Source: JBBRYW01 sp038253945 (lineage in GTDB: Bacteria; Actinomycetota; Thermoleophilia; Gaiellales; Gaiellaceae). From it: 64,000 nucleotides of DNA. The stretch's first letter is position 1; every line of letters starts with the position of its first letter. Of this stretch, positions 25,309-33,591 are shown piece after piece. Below the pieces are notes generated by a model. The model was not told the DNA's origin. It saw nothing but the letters and a program-made list of their open reading frames with translations, and did no database searches. The stretch lies in assembly GCA_038253945.1 (NCBI GenBank), contig JBBSGR010000006.1, forward strand, positions 1-64,000, read 5' to 3'. The translations under genes were made by a program, and so were the position numbers.

Positions 25309-26724
25309 ATGTCGGTTCTGATCAAGGGCGGCCGCGTCATCACCGCGGCCGACGACTATGTCGGAGACGTCTTCGTCGACGGCGAGCGGATCTCGCTGAT
25401 CGGCGAGTCGCTCGACGTTCACGCCGACAAGGTCGTCGACGCGTCCGGGAAGTACCTGCTGCCGGGCTGCGTCGATCCGCACACGCACCTCGACATGCCG
25501 TTCGGCGGCACGGTGACGGCCGATGATTTCGAATCGGGCCAGACCTCGGCCGCCTTCGGCGGAACGACCTGCCACATCGACTTCGTGATCCAACCCCGGG
25601 GCGAGAGCTTCGCGGCGGCGCTCGAGACGTGGCACGGCAAGCGCGAGGGCAAGGCGCTGATCGACAACGGCTTCCACATGGCCGTCACGGATCTCCGCGA
25701 GGGCGGCTCGCTCGAGGAGCTGGCGTCGCTGCCGGACCAGGGCGTCACCTCCTACAAGCTGTTCATGGCCTACAAGGGCGCGCTGATGGTGGACGACGAG
25801 ACCCTCTTCCGAACGATGCAGGTCGCGGCCGACACGGGCGCGCTCGTGCTGGTGCACGCCGAGAACGGGGATGCAATCGACGTGCTCGTGTCCGAGGCGC
25901 TCGCCGCGGGTAACACCGAGCCGAAGTTCCACGCCCTGACTCGACCGCCCGAGACCGAGGGCGAGGCCACGAACCGCGCGATCCAGCTGGCGCGCGTCGC
26001 CGGCTCCCCGCTCTACGTCGTCCACGTGTCGTGCAAGGAGTCGATCGACCCGATTGCGCGCGCTCGCGAGGCCGGCTGGAACACCTGGGGCGAGACCTGC
26101 ACCCAGTACTTCTTCATCGACTACTCGTTCCTCGAGCGGCCGAACTTCGAGGGCGCGAAGTACGTCTACACGCCGCCGCCGCGCGCCAAGGAGAACCAGC
26201 AGCAGCTCTGGAACGCCGTCCGAACCGACATCCTCTCCGTCATCTCCACCGACCACTGTGCGTTCAGGTGGCAGGGGCAGAAGACGATTGGCTCCGACGA
26301 CTTCTCGAAGATCCCGAACGGCGGCCCCGGGATCGAGAACCGGCTGCAGATGATCCATCAGTTCGGCGTCCGAGAGGGCCGCATCACGCTGAACCGGATG
26401 GTCGAGCTCCTCTGTACGAGCCCGGCAAAGCTCTTCGGCCTGTATCCGCGCAAGGGGACGATCGCGGTGGGCTCCGACGCGGACATCGTGGTCTTCGACC
26501 CCGGCAAGCGCGTGACGCTGTCGGCTGAGACCCACCATTCGAGGGCCGACTACAACCTCTACGAGGGCACCGAGGTGACCGGCTCGCCCGAGCTCGTGCT
26601 GCTCCGCGGTCAGGTGCTGGTCGAGCGAGACGAGCTCGTCGCCCAGCCGGGTTTCGGTCAGTTCGTCAGGCGGGCCCGCTTCGGCGAGGAGCTGGCGCCG
26701 GCGCGGCACGAGGTCGTCGCGTGA
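25309..26724 (+). CDS. hydA: dihydropyrimidinase / D-hydantoinase
   Basis: A 471-residue cyclic amidohydrolase. The binuclear zinc site is intact: His58 and His60 in DPHTHLDMPFGG, carbamylated Lys150 in SYKLFMAYKGALMVDDETLF, His in VLVHAENGD, His in YVVHVSCKES and Asp in ISTDHCAFRWQGQK. These and the tail ADIVVFDPGKRVTLS match dihydropyrimidinases over allantoinases and dihydroorotases. It opens 5,6-dihydrouracil/-thymine or hydantoins to N-carbamoyl compounds, the substrates of the amidohydrolase at 20184. A GAGAGGAGG site precedes the ATG. It ends in a four-base overlap (GTGA) with the VOC gene. Confidence 0.93.
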   Translation: MSVLIKGGRVITAADDYVGDVFVDGERISLIGESLDVHADKVVDASGKYLLPGCVDPHTHLDMPFGGTVTADDFESGQTSAAFGGTTCHIDFVIQPRGESFAAALETWHGKREGKALIDNGFHMAVTDLREGGSLEELASLPDQGVTSYKLFMAYKGALMVDDETLFRTMQVAADTGALVLVHAENGDAIDVLVSEALAAGNTEPKFHALTRPPETEGEATNRAIQLARVAGSPLYVVHVSCKESIDPIARAREAGWNTWGETCTQYFFIDYSFLERPNFEGAKYVYTPPPRAKENQQQLWNAVRTDILSVISTDHCAFRWQGQKTIGSDDFSKIPNGGPGIENRLQMIHQFGVREGRITLNRMVELLCTSPAKLFGLYPRKGTIAVGSDADIVVFDPGKRVTLSAETHHSRADYNLYEGTEVTGSPELVLLRGQVLVERDELVAQPGFGQFVRRARFGEELAPARHEVVA

Positions 26725-27059
26725 TCACGAAGGTGAGGACGGTCGGCGTCAGCGCCGAGGATCAGGACCGAAGCGTCGAGTTCTGGGTCGACAAGATCGG
26801 CTTCGCCAAGCGCCGCGACGAGCCGATGGGAGCGGACCTGCCGGGCCGCTGGATCGAGCTGGCGCCGCCGGCGGGCGACGCGATCATCATCCCGTTCCAG
26901 GCCGGGATCGTCTTCGAGTGTGACGACATCCAGCGGACGTTCGAGGAGCTCCGCGACCGCGGCGTCGAGTTCACCATGGAGCCGACGAGGCACGACTGGG
27001 GCACGTTCGCCCAGTTCAAGGATCCGGATGGGGTCGAGTACGGCCTGGTCGAGGCGTAG
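26721..27059 (+). CDS. VOC (glyoxalase-fold) protein
   Basis: 112 residues forming one complete vicinal-oxygen-chelate module pair: VRTVGVSAEDQDRSVEFWVD opens the first beta-alpha-beta unit and FKDPDGVEYGLVEA closes the second. Glu near the end fits a metal ligand, but the His expected in the first strand is absent (TVGVSAED), so it may not be a classical metalloenzyme. GTG start inside the hydA stop. Role in the catabolic cluster unknown. Confidence 0.82.
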   Translation: MITKVRTVGVSAEDQDRSVEFWVDKIGFAKRRDEPMGADLPGRWIELAPPAGDAIIIPFQAGIVFECDDIQRTFEELRDRGVEFTMEPTRHDWGTFAQFKDPDGVEYGLVEA

Positions 27060-27089
27060 CGCTGGTCGCCCGACCGGCGGGGATCTGAA

Positions 27090-27716
27090 CTGAGCGAGCG
27101 ACCGTCGACGTCCGCAAAGCCGCAGAGGTCGGTCGTCGTCTGGAGCGACTACATCTGACCGTTCTGCCGACTCGGCCAACCCACGGCCGAGTGGCTCAGG
27201 CGCCGGTTCGGCGCGCACGTCGTCTGGCTCCCGTTCGACCTCCACCCGGAGTATCCGCCGGAGGGAATCCCCCGGGCCGAGCTGCATTCCCGCTACGGCG
27301 AGTCGTTCCACGACAGGCTGAAGGCGAGCTTCGCCGCGGCCGGCCTCGCGTACAACCCGCCCTCCGACGTCGTGCCGAGCTCGCGGCGGGCGCTGCGTCT
27401 GACCGAGGTGGCGCGAGATCTCGGTTTGCACGAGGCGACGCACGACCGCCTGATGGACGCCTACTGGGACGAGGGCCTGGACATCGGGCAGCCGGAGGTG
27501 CTGCGTCGGCTCGCCGCCGAGATCGGACTGCCGGACGACGAGGTGGGAAACGTGCTCGACGGCGAGAAGCATCTCGACCGCCTGGCGGCCTCGACACGAC
27601 AGGCTGCCTCGATCGGGGTGACGGGCGTCCCCGCCTTCCTGCTCGACGGGCGCCTGCTCGTGCTAGGCGCGCAGCCGCGCGAGGTCTTCGAGCGCGCGCT
27701 CGAGAGGCTGGACTAG
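27090..27716 (+). CDS. DsbA/FrnE-like oxidoreductase with TGA in place of the first active-site Cys
   Basis: The frame reads RSVVVWSDYI, TGA (27156-27158), PFCRLGQPTAEWLRRRFGAH and continues open to TAG at 27716 with a full FrnE-like (2-hydroxychromene-isomerase/DsbA) body, including the cis-Pro loop IGVTGVPAFLLDGRLLVLGA. Relatives have CPFC, so TGA replaces exactly the catalytic Cys, giving UxxC if decoded as selenocysteine. A hairpin starts 12 nt after the TGA. Against a live gene: between the preceding stop and the TGA the frame has no ATG, GTG or TTG; CTG 27090 is the only plausible start and gives about 208 residues, the normal family length. It is either a selenoprotein with an odd start or a pseudogene hit twice. 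Confidence 0.6.
27166..27195 (+). promoter_or_regulatory. SECIS-like hairpin after the in-frame TGA
   Basis: CTCGGCC (27171-27177) and GGCCGAG (27185-27191) form a perfect seven-pair stem around the loop AACCCAC. Outside a small GA/T internal loop, GCC (27166-27168) pairs with GGC (27193-27195). The apical loop begins 19 nt after the TGA, within the range described for bacterial SECIS elements. It lacks the G usually found in the first two loop positions unless upper pairs open. In GC-rich DNA such a stem could also occur by chance. Confidence 0.4.
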
Positions 27717-27756
27717 CATCCGAGATGATGATCTCGTTCGAGTTGGTCAAGTCGTA

Positions 27757-28752
27757 ATGCGAGCCGCGCGGATCGCCGAGCTCGGGCGGCCTCCAGAGCT
27801 GCACGATGCCGATGAGCCGGCTGCGGGCGACGCGATCGTCGAGGTCGAGACCGTGGCGCTGAACCCGCTCGACATAGCCATCGGCGCCGGCCGCTTCTAC
27901 GGGGGCCACCCGCCGCTGCCGTACATCCCGGGCTCCGAGGCGGTCGGCCGCAGCGGCGACGGCAAGCGTGTCTACATCTTCGGAGAGGGTCTCGGCGGCA
28001 AGCGCGACGGAACTCTCGCAGAGCTCATCGCGTTCCCCGAGGAGGCTGGGATTCGGATTCCGGACGACGCCGATCCCGCTCTCGCGGTCGCCTGCGGGAT
28101 CGCGGGCGTTGCCGGCTGGAGCTCGGTCGCGGCTCGCGCGGGGGTCGGGTCCGCCGACACGGTGCTCGTCCTAGCCGCGACCGGCACGGTCGGCTCCGTC
28201 GCGTTGCAGGCCGCGCGCCTGCTTGGGGCCCGCCGGGTCGTGGCGGCCGGGCGACGCGCCGAGGCGCTCGAGCGAACGCGCGCGCTGGGAGCAGACGCAA
28301 CCGTGCAACTCGACGGCGGCGCAGACCTCGTCGACAGACTCGAGGAGGCATGTGGAGGTGACGGGCCGACGGTCGTGATCGACCCCGTGTGGGGCGAGCC
28401 GCTGGCGGCGGCGGTGAAGGCGGCTGCGCCGGGCGCGCGCATCGTGAACCTCGGCCAGTCGGCTGGCCCCGAGACCACGCTCACGTCAGGCGACGTCCGC
28501 GGCAAGCAGCTGACGATCCTCGGACATTCGAACTTCGGCCTCTCGCGGGATCAGCTCGCCGAGACCTACCTCCAGCTGCTGGAGCACGCGAGTGCCGGCC
28601 GTGTCCGGATCGACTACGAGAGATTCCCGCTCGAGCGGGTCGCGGAGGCCTGGGAGCGCCAGGCTGCGGGCGACGGCAAGGCCGTCGTCGAGCTAGCTCG
28701 GGGCCAGGTCCCGGGACGTGCCCCGGGACCTGGTTCCGACATCCAGCGCTAG
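27757..28752 (+). CDS. zinc-independent MDR oxidoreductase (quinone-reductase-like)
   Basis: 331 residues of the medium-chain dehydrogenase/reductase superfamily. The GroES-like N-terminus includes VALNPLDIAIGAGRFYGGHP and YIPGSEAVG. The NADPH-binding Rossmann part has VLVLAATGTVGSVALQAARL and the beta-2 AAGRRAEALERTRALGADAT. The Cys/His zinc ligands of alcohol dehydrogenases are absent, which fits NADPH:quinone or enoyl reductases. The last 15 residues, read through a 12-bp inverted repeat, are probably an accidental extension. It lies 40 bases after the FrnE-like gene and may share its transcript. Confidence 0.87.
   Translation: MRAARIAELGRPPELHDADEPAAGDAIVEVETVALNPLDIAIGAGRFYGGHPPLPYIPGSEAVGRSGDGKRVYIFGEGLGGKRDGTLAELIAFPEEAGIRIPDDADPALAVACGIAGVAGWSSVAARAGVGSADTVLVLAATGTVGSVALQAARLLGARRVVAAGRRAEALERTRALGADATVQLDGGADLVDRLEEACGGDGPTVVIDPVWGEPLAAAVKAAAPGARIVNLGQSAGPETTLTSGDVRGKQLTILGHSNFGLSRDQLAETYLQLLEHASAGRVRIDYERFPLERVAEAWERQAAGDGKAVVELARGQVPGRAPGPGSDIQR
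28704..28733. terminator. perfect 12-bp inverted repeat at convergent gene ends
   Basis: CCAGGTCCCGGG, loop ACGTGC, CCCGGGACCTGG: twelve perfect pairs with a six-base loop. It lies inside the last codons of the MDR gene and about 15 bases before the stop of the convergent binding-protein gene. A bidirectional terminator or 3'-end stabiliser is likely; neither side has a clear T-run. Confidence 0.6.
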
Positions 28753-30143
28753 ACCTTCCCGCGCTTTCGCCACTTGGCGAAGATCGTGTTGATCCGGTTG
28801 TGGTAGTCGCGCGCCGCACCGTCGGGCGTGCTCTTGCCCTGGGCGACCTCCGCGAACATCTGCGGGATCAGGAACGTGTCGAACATCTCTCCGATCGCGG
28901 CATTCGTGAAGCCGGGATAGCCGACGTTGTGCGTGTACTTCTCGCTGATTTGGTCGAGGACGACGTACTTCTTGGCTGGATTCGCACCCCAACGGTCGTC
29001 TCCGAGCTCCTTCTTAATGTTCTTCACGGCTGACGGGAATGCCGGGAAGTTGTAGTACTTGCTGTTCAGGAAGGCGCCCTTGTAGGTGATCTCGAGGTCG
29101 GCGAGGAACTTGACCGCCGCTTTCTTGTTGGACGCGAACTTCCAGACCATGTACGTGTGCATCACGTGCTCGAGCCCCAGGCGGCCGTGCGGCCCCTTCG
29201 GGATCGGTAGGAGGCTGATCTTGGCTCCGAGCTCGGGGTTCGAGAGCTCGGCCGATCGGGTGATCGAGATCGCGTTCATGGCCATCGAGAGCCGGCTGGC
29301 GAGCATTCCCTGGTTGTTGGACGAAGCCGTCCAGGCGAAGATCTCGTTCGACATCCCCTTCTTGAAGAGGTCGCGGCCGAACTTGAGCGCGTCGCGCGTC
29401 CCCTTGCTGTTCAAGGTCACTTTGCCGTGGCTGTTCTGGATGAACGAGCCGAAGCACATCATCAGGGCCATTAGGAACATGTTCGAGTCGATCTCGTTCG
29501 ACATCCCGAGTCCGACCGGGTGGCCCATCGCGCGCAGCTTCGGAGCGGCCTTCAGGACGTTGTCCCACGACGTCGGCTTCAGCCCCACTTCGCCCCAGAG
29601 ATCGGTTCGGTAGTTGACCGGATCGGGTGCGTAGTTGTCGGCGAAGCCGAAGTACTTCTTCGTCCGCGGGTTGTAGATCGAGTGGTAGCAGACGTCCTTG
29701 ATCTTGCCGCGCTTGGCCGATACCTCCTGGACGATCTCCTTGTGATCGATCGCCTGATCCTCGTACTGCGGGAGCGGCGCCAGGGTGGCCACGAGGTCGT
29801 GCCCCTTCTGCGCGGCTGCCTCAGCGGCGACGCGAGCCGAGAGCTCGGCCTGGCTGATGTGGTCGACGATCACCTCCGTGTCGTTCTTGCGGCCCCACAC
29901 TTGCGTGTATGTCTTGTCGAACCACTTGTCGTACGCGGGCACGAAGTGGCTCCACTGCAGGATCTTGAGCGTGCCCTTCAGCTCCTTGTGCCGGTATAGC
30001 GGAACGCCCGCGACCGCCCTCTTTGCGCCCGCGCCGCCGTAGACGAGGACGACCGCGCCGAGCCCGGCCCGGCGTAGCAGCTCTCGCCGCGAGACCTCGT
30101 CGTGCACCTGGGTCATGTCGACCCTCGGTCGATCGTCAGTCAC
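28749..30143 (-). CDS. ABC sugar-type (CUT1) substrate-binding protein with Tat signal
   Basis: 464 residues from GTG 30143, which follows an AGGAGGTGGGG ribosome site. Residues around SRRELLRRAGLGAVVLVYGG are a twin-arginine signal, so the protein is folded before export. The mature part (LKGTLKILQWSHFVPAYDKW, AAEAAAQKGHDLVATLAPLP) is a family-1 extracellular solute-binding protein. It is the first gene of a minus-strand set with two permeases and a divergent ATPase. Ligand unknown; the position beside the beta-alanine genes does not prove a link. Confidence 0.88.
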   Translation of the reverse strand: MTDDRPRVDMTQVHDEVSRRELLRRAGLGAVVLVYGGAGAKRAVAGVPLYRHKELKGTLKILQWSHFVPAYDKWFDKTYTQVWGRKNDTEVIVDHISQAELSARVAAEAAAQKGHDLVATLAPLPQYEDQAIDHKEIVQEVSAKRGKIKDVCYHSIYNPRTKKYFGFADNYAPDPVNYRTDLWGEVGLKPTSWDNVLKAAPKLRAMGHPVGLGMSNEIDSNMFLMALMMCFGSFIQNSHGKVTLNSKGTRDALKFGRDLFKKGMSNEIFAWTASSNNQGMLASRLSMAMNAISITRSAELSNPELGAKISLLPIPKGPHGRLGLEHVMHTYMVWKFASNKKAAVKFLADLEITYKGAFLNSKYYNFPAFPSAVKNIKKELGDDRWGANPAKKYVVLDQISEKYTHNVGYPGFTNAAIGEMFDTFLIPQMFAEVAQGKSTPDGAARDYHNRINTIFAKWRKRGKV

Positions 30144-30214
30144 TGCCCCACCTCCTCCTGCTCTTGTTGCACTCGAAACGAATCTGCTCGTGATTATTCC
30201 TGCTTTCCACCCAC

Positions 30215-31048
30215 CTACCGGAAGGCGCCGCCCGTGAAGCCGGCGATGAAGCGGTTCAGAAACACGTTGTAGAGCAGCGCCAGCGGGATGCTCGGGATCA
30301 GCGCGGCCGCCATCAGCCCCTGCCAGAAGAAGACATCGCCGCGGATCAGCTCGGTGAAGACCCCGGTGGAGATCGTCTTCTGCGATGACGTCGTGATGAA
30401 CGTCAGCGCGTAGACGAACTCGTTCATCACGAGCGAGAACGAGAAGATCACCACCGTCAGGATGCCGGGCAGCGAAATCGGGAAGACGACCCGCAGCAGC
30501 GTCACGATCCTTGACGCGCCGTCGATCCTTGCGGCGTCCTCGAGCTCGACTGGAATCGTCTTGAAGAAGCCCATCAGGAGCCAGGTGGAGAAGGGCACGG
30601 TGAACGACGGGTAGACGATGACGAGTGAGGCGAGCTTGTCCTGCAGGCCGAGATCCGCGATCACCCGGGACAGCGGCAGAAACAGCAGCGTCGGCGGCAC
30701 GAGGTAGGTCAGGAAGATCCCGATCCCGAGGCTCTGCCCGAAGCGGCCGGAGAGCCGCGCCAGCGCGTAGCCGGCGGGCAGGGAGAGCGCGAGGGTGATC
30801 ACGACGACGATCAAGCCGACGATCACCGTGTTCTTCAGCCATGTCGGGTACTCGGTGTGGTGGAAGAGGAACGAGAAGTTCCTGGTCGTCGGAGAACCCT
30901 GGCTGAACTTGTACGGGATGTTGTCCACGTTGTAGAGATCCCGATCGCTCTTGAAGGCGGTCCAGAGCATCCAGTAGAAGGGGAAGGCGAGGACGATCGC
31001 GAAGGGCCCCGTCACGAGGTACGAGCCGAGATTTCCCCGGAATCGCAT
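30215..31048 (-). CDS. ABC permease, MalG-type
   Basis: 277 residues from ATG 31048 with six helices and the C-terminal-type EAA loop VELEDAARIDGASRIVTLLR followed by VVFPISLPGILTVVIFSF. The final GGAFR matches the usual MalG end. It overlaps the MalF-type gene stop by one base (TGATG) and lies 71 bases before the binding-protein gene start. Confidence 0.9.
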   Translation of the reverse strand: MRFRGNLGSYLVTGPFAIVLAFPFYWMLWTAFKSDRDLYNVDNIPYKFSQGSPTTRNFSFLFHHTEYPTWLKNTVIVGLIVVVITLALSLPAGYALARLSGRFGQSLGIGIFLTYLVPPTLLFLPLSRVIADLGLQDKLASLVIVYPSFTVPFSTWLLMGFFKTIPVELEDAARIDGASRIVTLLRVVFPISLPGILTVVIFSFSLVMNEFVYALTFITTSSQKTISTGVFTELIRGDVFFWQGLMAAALIPSIPLALLYNVFLNRFIAGFTGGAFR

Positions 31049-32034
31049 CAGGAGACCTCGGTCCGGCGGGCAAAGCGAAGCATCAGCACCGCGACTGCGA
31101 TCAGGACCGGCAGCAGGTAGAGCGAGATTGCGGCACCCTCGCCGAGCGAGCCGGCGTTGATGCCGGTCTGGTACGACCACATCGTCAGCATCTGCGTGCT
31201 GTTGAAGGGGCCGCCGCGCGTCAGGATGTAGACCACGGTCATGTCCGTCGCGGTGAAGACGATCCCGAAGAGGAGCGCGACCGTCGCGATCGGAAGCTGG
31301 AGCGGCAGCGTCACGTACCAGAACTTCTTCAGGCCGGTGGCGCCGTCCACCTTGGCGGCGTCGTCCACCTCGCTCGGGATCGACGCGAGCCCCGCAAGGA
31401 AGATGACGGTGGCGAACGGGATCACGCGCCACGCATGGACGGAGATGATCGCCCCGAGCGCGAGATTCGGCTCTCCGAGCCACTGCGGCGGGTCGAACGG
31501 CTGGATCGTCCAGGGCGTGACGGCATTCACGATCTTGTAGAGGTGGAGGCTTCCGGGCCCCGGCAGCAGGTCGTGGACCAGCGTCCAGTTGACGACGCTG
31601 AAGAGCGAGTCGTACATCCAGAGCCAGGCGACGGCCCCGAGGGGAATGGGCGCGGCCCACGGCAGGATGATCAGAAAGCGGAGAAACCACTTGCCGCGGA
31701 AGGGCTTCGAGAGCGCATGCGCCAGGAGACCCGCGGAGACGAGCACGATCATCTGCGAGACGACCGTGAACAGGATCGTGTTTCCGAGCGCCTTCCGAAA
31801 GACGGGGTTGCGCCAGGCCTCGATGAAGTTGTGCAGGCCGACCCACTTGCCGCCGAGCGCGCCCGCGGTGGCGTCGGTGAGGCTGAGGTAGATCGCGAGC
31901 AGCAGTGGACCACCGACGAGAGCCGCGATGAAGATGATCGCCGGGGCGATCAGCGCGGGGGCTAGGTAACGCCGTTCCTCGAGGAAATTGCGCCGGTGCC
32001 GGGGGCGTGATTGCGCAGCCGAGGCGGCCTCCAC
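31048..32034 (-). CDS. ABC permease, MalF-type
   Basis: 328 residues, GTG start. After a basic N-terminus (RPRHRRNFLEERRYLAPALI) come six helices and the EAA loop SIPSEVDDAAKVDGATGLKK, with FTATDMTVVYILTRGGPFNS near the end, all typical of CUT1 MalF-type subunits. It pairs with the MalG-type subunit at 30215. Divergent from the ATPase gene by 51 bases. Confidence 0.9.
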   Translation of the reverse strand: MEAASAAQSRPRHRRNFLEERRYLAPALIAPAIIFIAALVGGPLLLAIYLSLTDATAGALGGKWVGLHNFIEAWRNPVFRKALGNTILFTVVSQMIVLVSAGLLAHALSKPFRGKWFLRFLIILPWAAPIPLGAVAWLWMYDSLFSVVNWTLVHDLLPGPGSLHLYKIVNAVTPWTIQPFDPPQWLGEPNLALGAIISVHAWRVIPFATVIFLAGLASIPSEVDDAAKVDGATGLKKFWYVTLPLQLPIATVALLFGIVFTATDMTVVYILTRGGPFNSTQMLTMWSYQTGINAGSLGEGAAISLYLLPVLIAVAVLMLRFARRTEVS

Positions 32035-32085
32035 CGTGCGCGCGATCCTATACGATCGACCGCCCAGGACGGTCGGAGCGAGCCC
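32035..32085. promoter_or_regulatory. divergent promoter region between MalF-type and MalK-type genes
   Basis: The 51-bp gap contains CTATACGAT, a -10-like element, inside the small palindrome CGATC-CTATAC-GATCG (32041-32060 region). A second arm pair, GACCG and CGGTC, follows. It probably drives the ATPase and perhaps the transporter genes, and could bind one regulator for both. Confidence 0.3.
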
Positions 32086-33342
32086 ATGGCCCAGATCCAG
32101 CTCGAGAAGCTGACGAAGGTCTATTCCGACGGGACGGAAGCCGTCTCGTCATTGGACCTCGACATTGCGGACGGCGAGTTCGTCGTCCTCGTGGGCCCGT
32201 CCGGGTGCGGCAAGACGTCCGCGCTCCGCATGGTGGCCGGGCTGGAAGCGGTGACGGGCGGCGAGGTTCGGATCGGCGATCGTGTCGTGAACGACCTGCC
32301 CCCGAAGGACCGCGACATCGCGATGATCTTCCAGAACTACGCGCTCTACCCGCATATGACCGCGTTCCGGAACATGGCCTTCGGGCTCAAGCTGCGCAAG
32401 GTACAGCGCCCGGAGATCGGTCGGCGTGTCGGCAGCGCCGCCCGGGTGCTGGGGCTGGAGGGCGTGCTCGAGAAGCGGCCCCGCACGCTGTCGGGTGGCC
32501 AGCGCCAGCGCGTCGCCATGGGGAGGGCGATCGTCCGTGAGCCGCAGGCGTTCCTGATGGACGAACCGCTGTCGAACCTCGACGCGAAGCTGCGCGTGGA
32601 GATGCGAGCGGAGATCGCGCGCCTGCAGCGAGATCTCGACGTGACGACCATCTACGTCACGCACGACCAGACTGAGGCGATGACGCTCGGCGACCGCGTC
32701 GCTGTGATGCGAGGCGGCCTCTTGCAGCAGGTCGACTCGCCCCAGCGCCTGTTCGACGAGCCGACCAACCTCTTCGTGGCGGAGTTCATCGGCTCTCCGG
32801 CGATGAATCTCGTTGGTGCGGAGCTCGTGCGCACGAATGGCGCGATGCTCGCGCGCTTCGGCGAGCACGCGTTACGGGTGGAGGACGAGGTGCTGGGCAA
32901 GCGGCCCGCGCTCAGAAGCTTCGAGGGAAAGCAGGTCATTCTCGGCATTCGCCCGGAGGACATCGACGACGCGAGCTTCGCGGGCGACGTTCCCGACGAT
33001 CAGCGCATGTCCGCGGTGATCGACGTTCGCGAGGATCTCGGCTCCGAAGTGCTCGCGCACTTCGGCGTCGGTGCGCCGCCCGTGCGGGGGGATGCGGTGC
33101 GGGATGCCATGGGTGAGGAGGCGATCGAGGCCACAGCAGTTCAGGCGAGGGAGAAGGGGAGCCTCTTCGTCGCGCGCCTCGACCGTGCGAGCCGCGCCCG
33201 TGAGCAGGAGCCGATCGAGCTTGCGGTTACGACGAAGCGACTGCACTTCTTCGACCCCGATACCGGCCTCGGGATCTACACGGGCGAGAACATGGGGGAA
33301 ACCGGGTTTCCCCCCGTGAGCCCCCTCCTTGAGCACGGGTGA
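32086..33342 (+). CDS. ABC transporter ATPase, MalK/UgpC-type
   Basis: About 418 residues from ATG 32086: Walker A LVGPSGCGKTSALRMVAGLE, signature LSGGQRQRVAMGRAI, Walker B AFLMDEPLSNLDAKLR and switch VTHDQTEAMTLGDRVAV. The C-terminal 150 residues form the MOP/TOBE-type regulatory domain (VILGIRPEDIDDA). It should energise the permeases at 30215 and 31048. The last 15 residues run through a hairpin and may be an extension of the usual end near GLGIYTGEN. Confidence 0.92.
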   Translation: MAQIQLEKLTKVYSDGTEAVSSLDLDIADGEFVVLVGPSGCGKTSALRMVAGLEAVTGGEVRIGDRVVNDLPPKDRDIAMIFQNYALYPHMTAFRNMAFGLKLRKVQRPEIGRRVGSAARVLGLEGVLEKRPRTLSGGQRQRVAMGRAIVREPQAFLMDEPLSNLDAKLRVEMRAEIARLQRDLDVTTIYVTHDQTEAMTLGDRVAVMRGGLLQQVDSPQRLFDEPTNLFVAEFIGSPAMNLVGAELVRTNGAMLARFGEHALRVEDEVLGKRPALRSFEGKQVILGIRPEDIDDASFAGDVPDDQRMSAVIDVREDLGSEVLAHFGVGAPPVRGDAVRDAMGEEAIEATAVQAREKGSLFVARLDRASRAREQEPIELAVTTKRLHFFDPDTGLGIYTGENMGETGFPPVSPLLEHG

Positions 33343-33346
33343 ACCC
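33304..33346 (+). terminator. hairpin at the 3' end of the MalK-type gene
   Basis: GGGTT (33304-33308) pairs with AACCC (33342-33346) and CCCGTG (33313-33318) with CACGGG (33334-33339), giving an 11-pair interrupted stem with a 15-base loop. It spans the stop codon and lies before the convergent MmsA gene. Confidence 0.4.
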
Positions 33347-33372
33347 ATGGCTTCCCCGTGAGCCCCCTCCTT
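33312..33372. repeat. 19-bp exact direct repeat, two copies 42 bp apart
   Basis: CCCCGTGAGCCCCCTCCTT occurs at 33312-33330 and 33354-33372. The first copy overlaps the end of the MalK-type gene; the second lies in the intergenic space. The pair looks like a small local duplication. Nothing else coding is seen from 33343 to 33591, though GGGGAC/GTCCCC at about 33537-33549 forms another small hairpin. Confidence 0.7.
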
Positions 33373-33591
33373 CGCCGCAGTGTCGATTCAGGCCGCAGTG
33401 AGCCTCTCGCCGGGCAGAGCCCGGCTTCGGCGGCGGCTCGCAGCGAACCCACGGTGGCACTCCTGCCGGTCCGGGTCATCGAGCCGTAACAACTTCGTCG
33501 AAGCTTGTCCACAGGTCGCCCTCCGGGTCCGGTCCGGGGACAGTCCCCAGGACATGGCGCTTCGAGACAGGCGCGCCGCTCCGGCCGTAAC

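Noticed and set aside
23953..26709. 918-codon minus-strand open frame opposite the binding-protein and hydA genes
   Set aside because: Arg/Leu/Glu-rich shadow without any domain; the plus-strand genes explain the region fully.
28749..31846. Very long minus-strand open frames spanning binding-protein and permease genes
   Set aside because: They arise because GC-rich antisense and out-of-frame sequence lacks stops. The real starts (30143, 31048) are set by ribosome sites, a Tat signal and conserved N-termini.
33527..33553. Small GGGGAC/GTCCCC hairpin as a regulatory RNA
   Set aside because: Only six pairs in GC-rich non-coding DNA; no promoter or conserved context supports an RNA gene.
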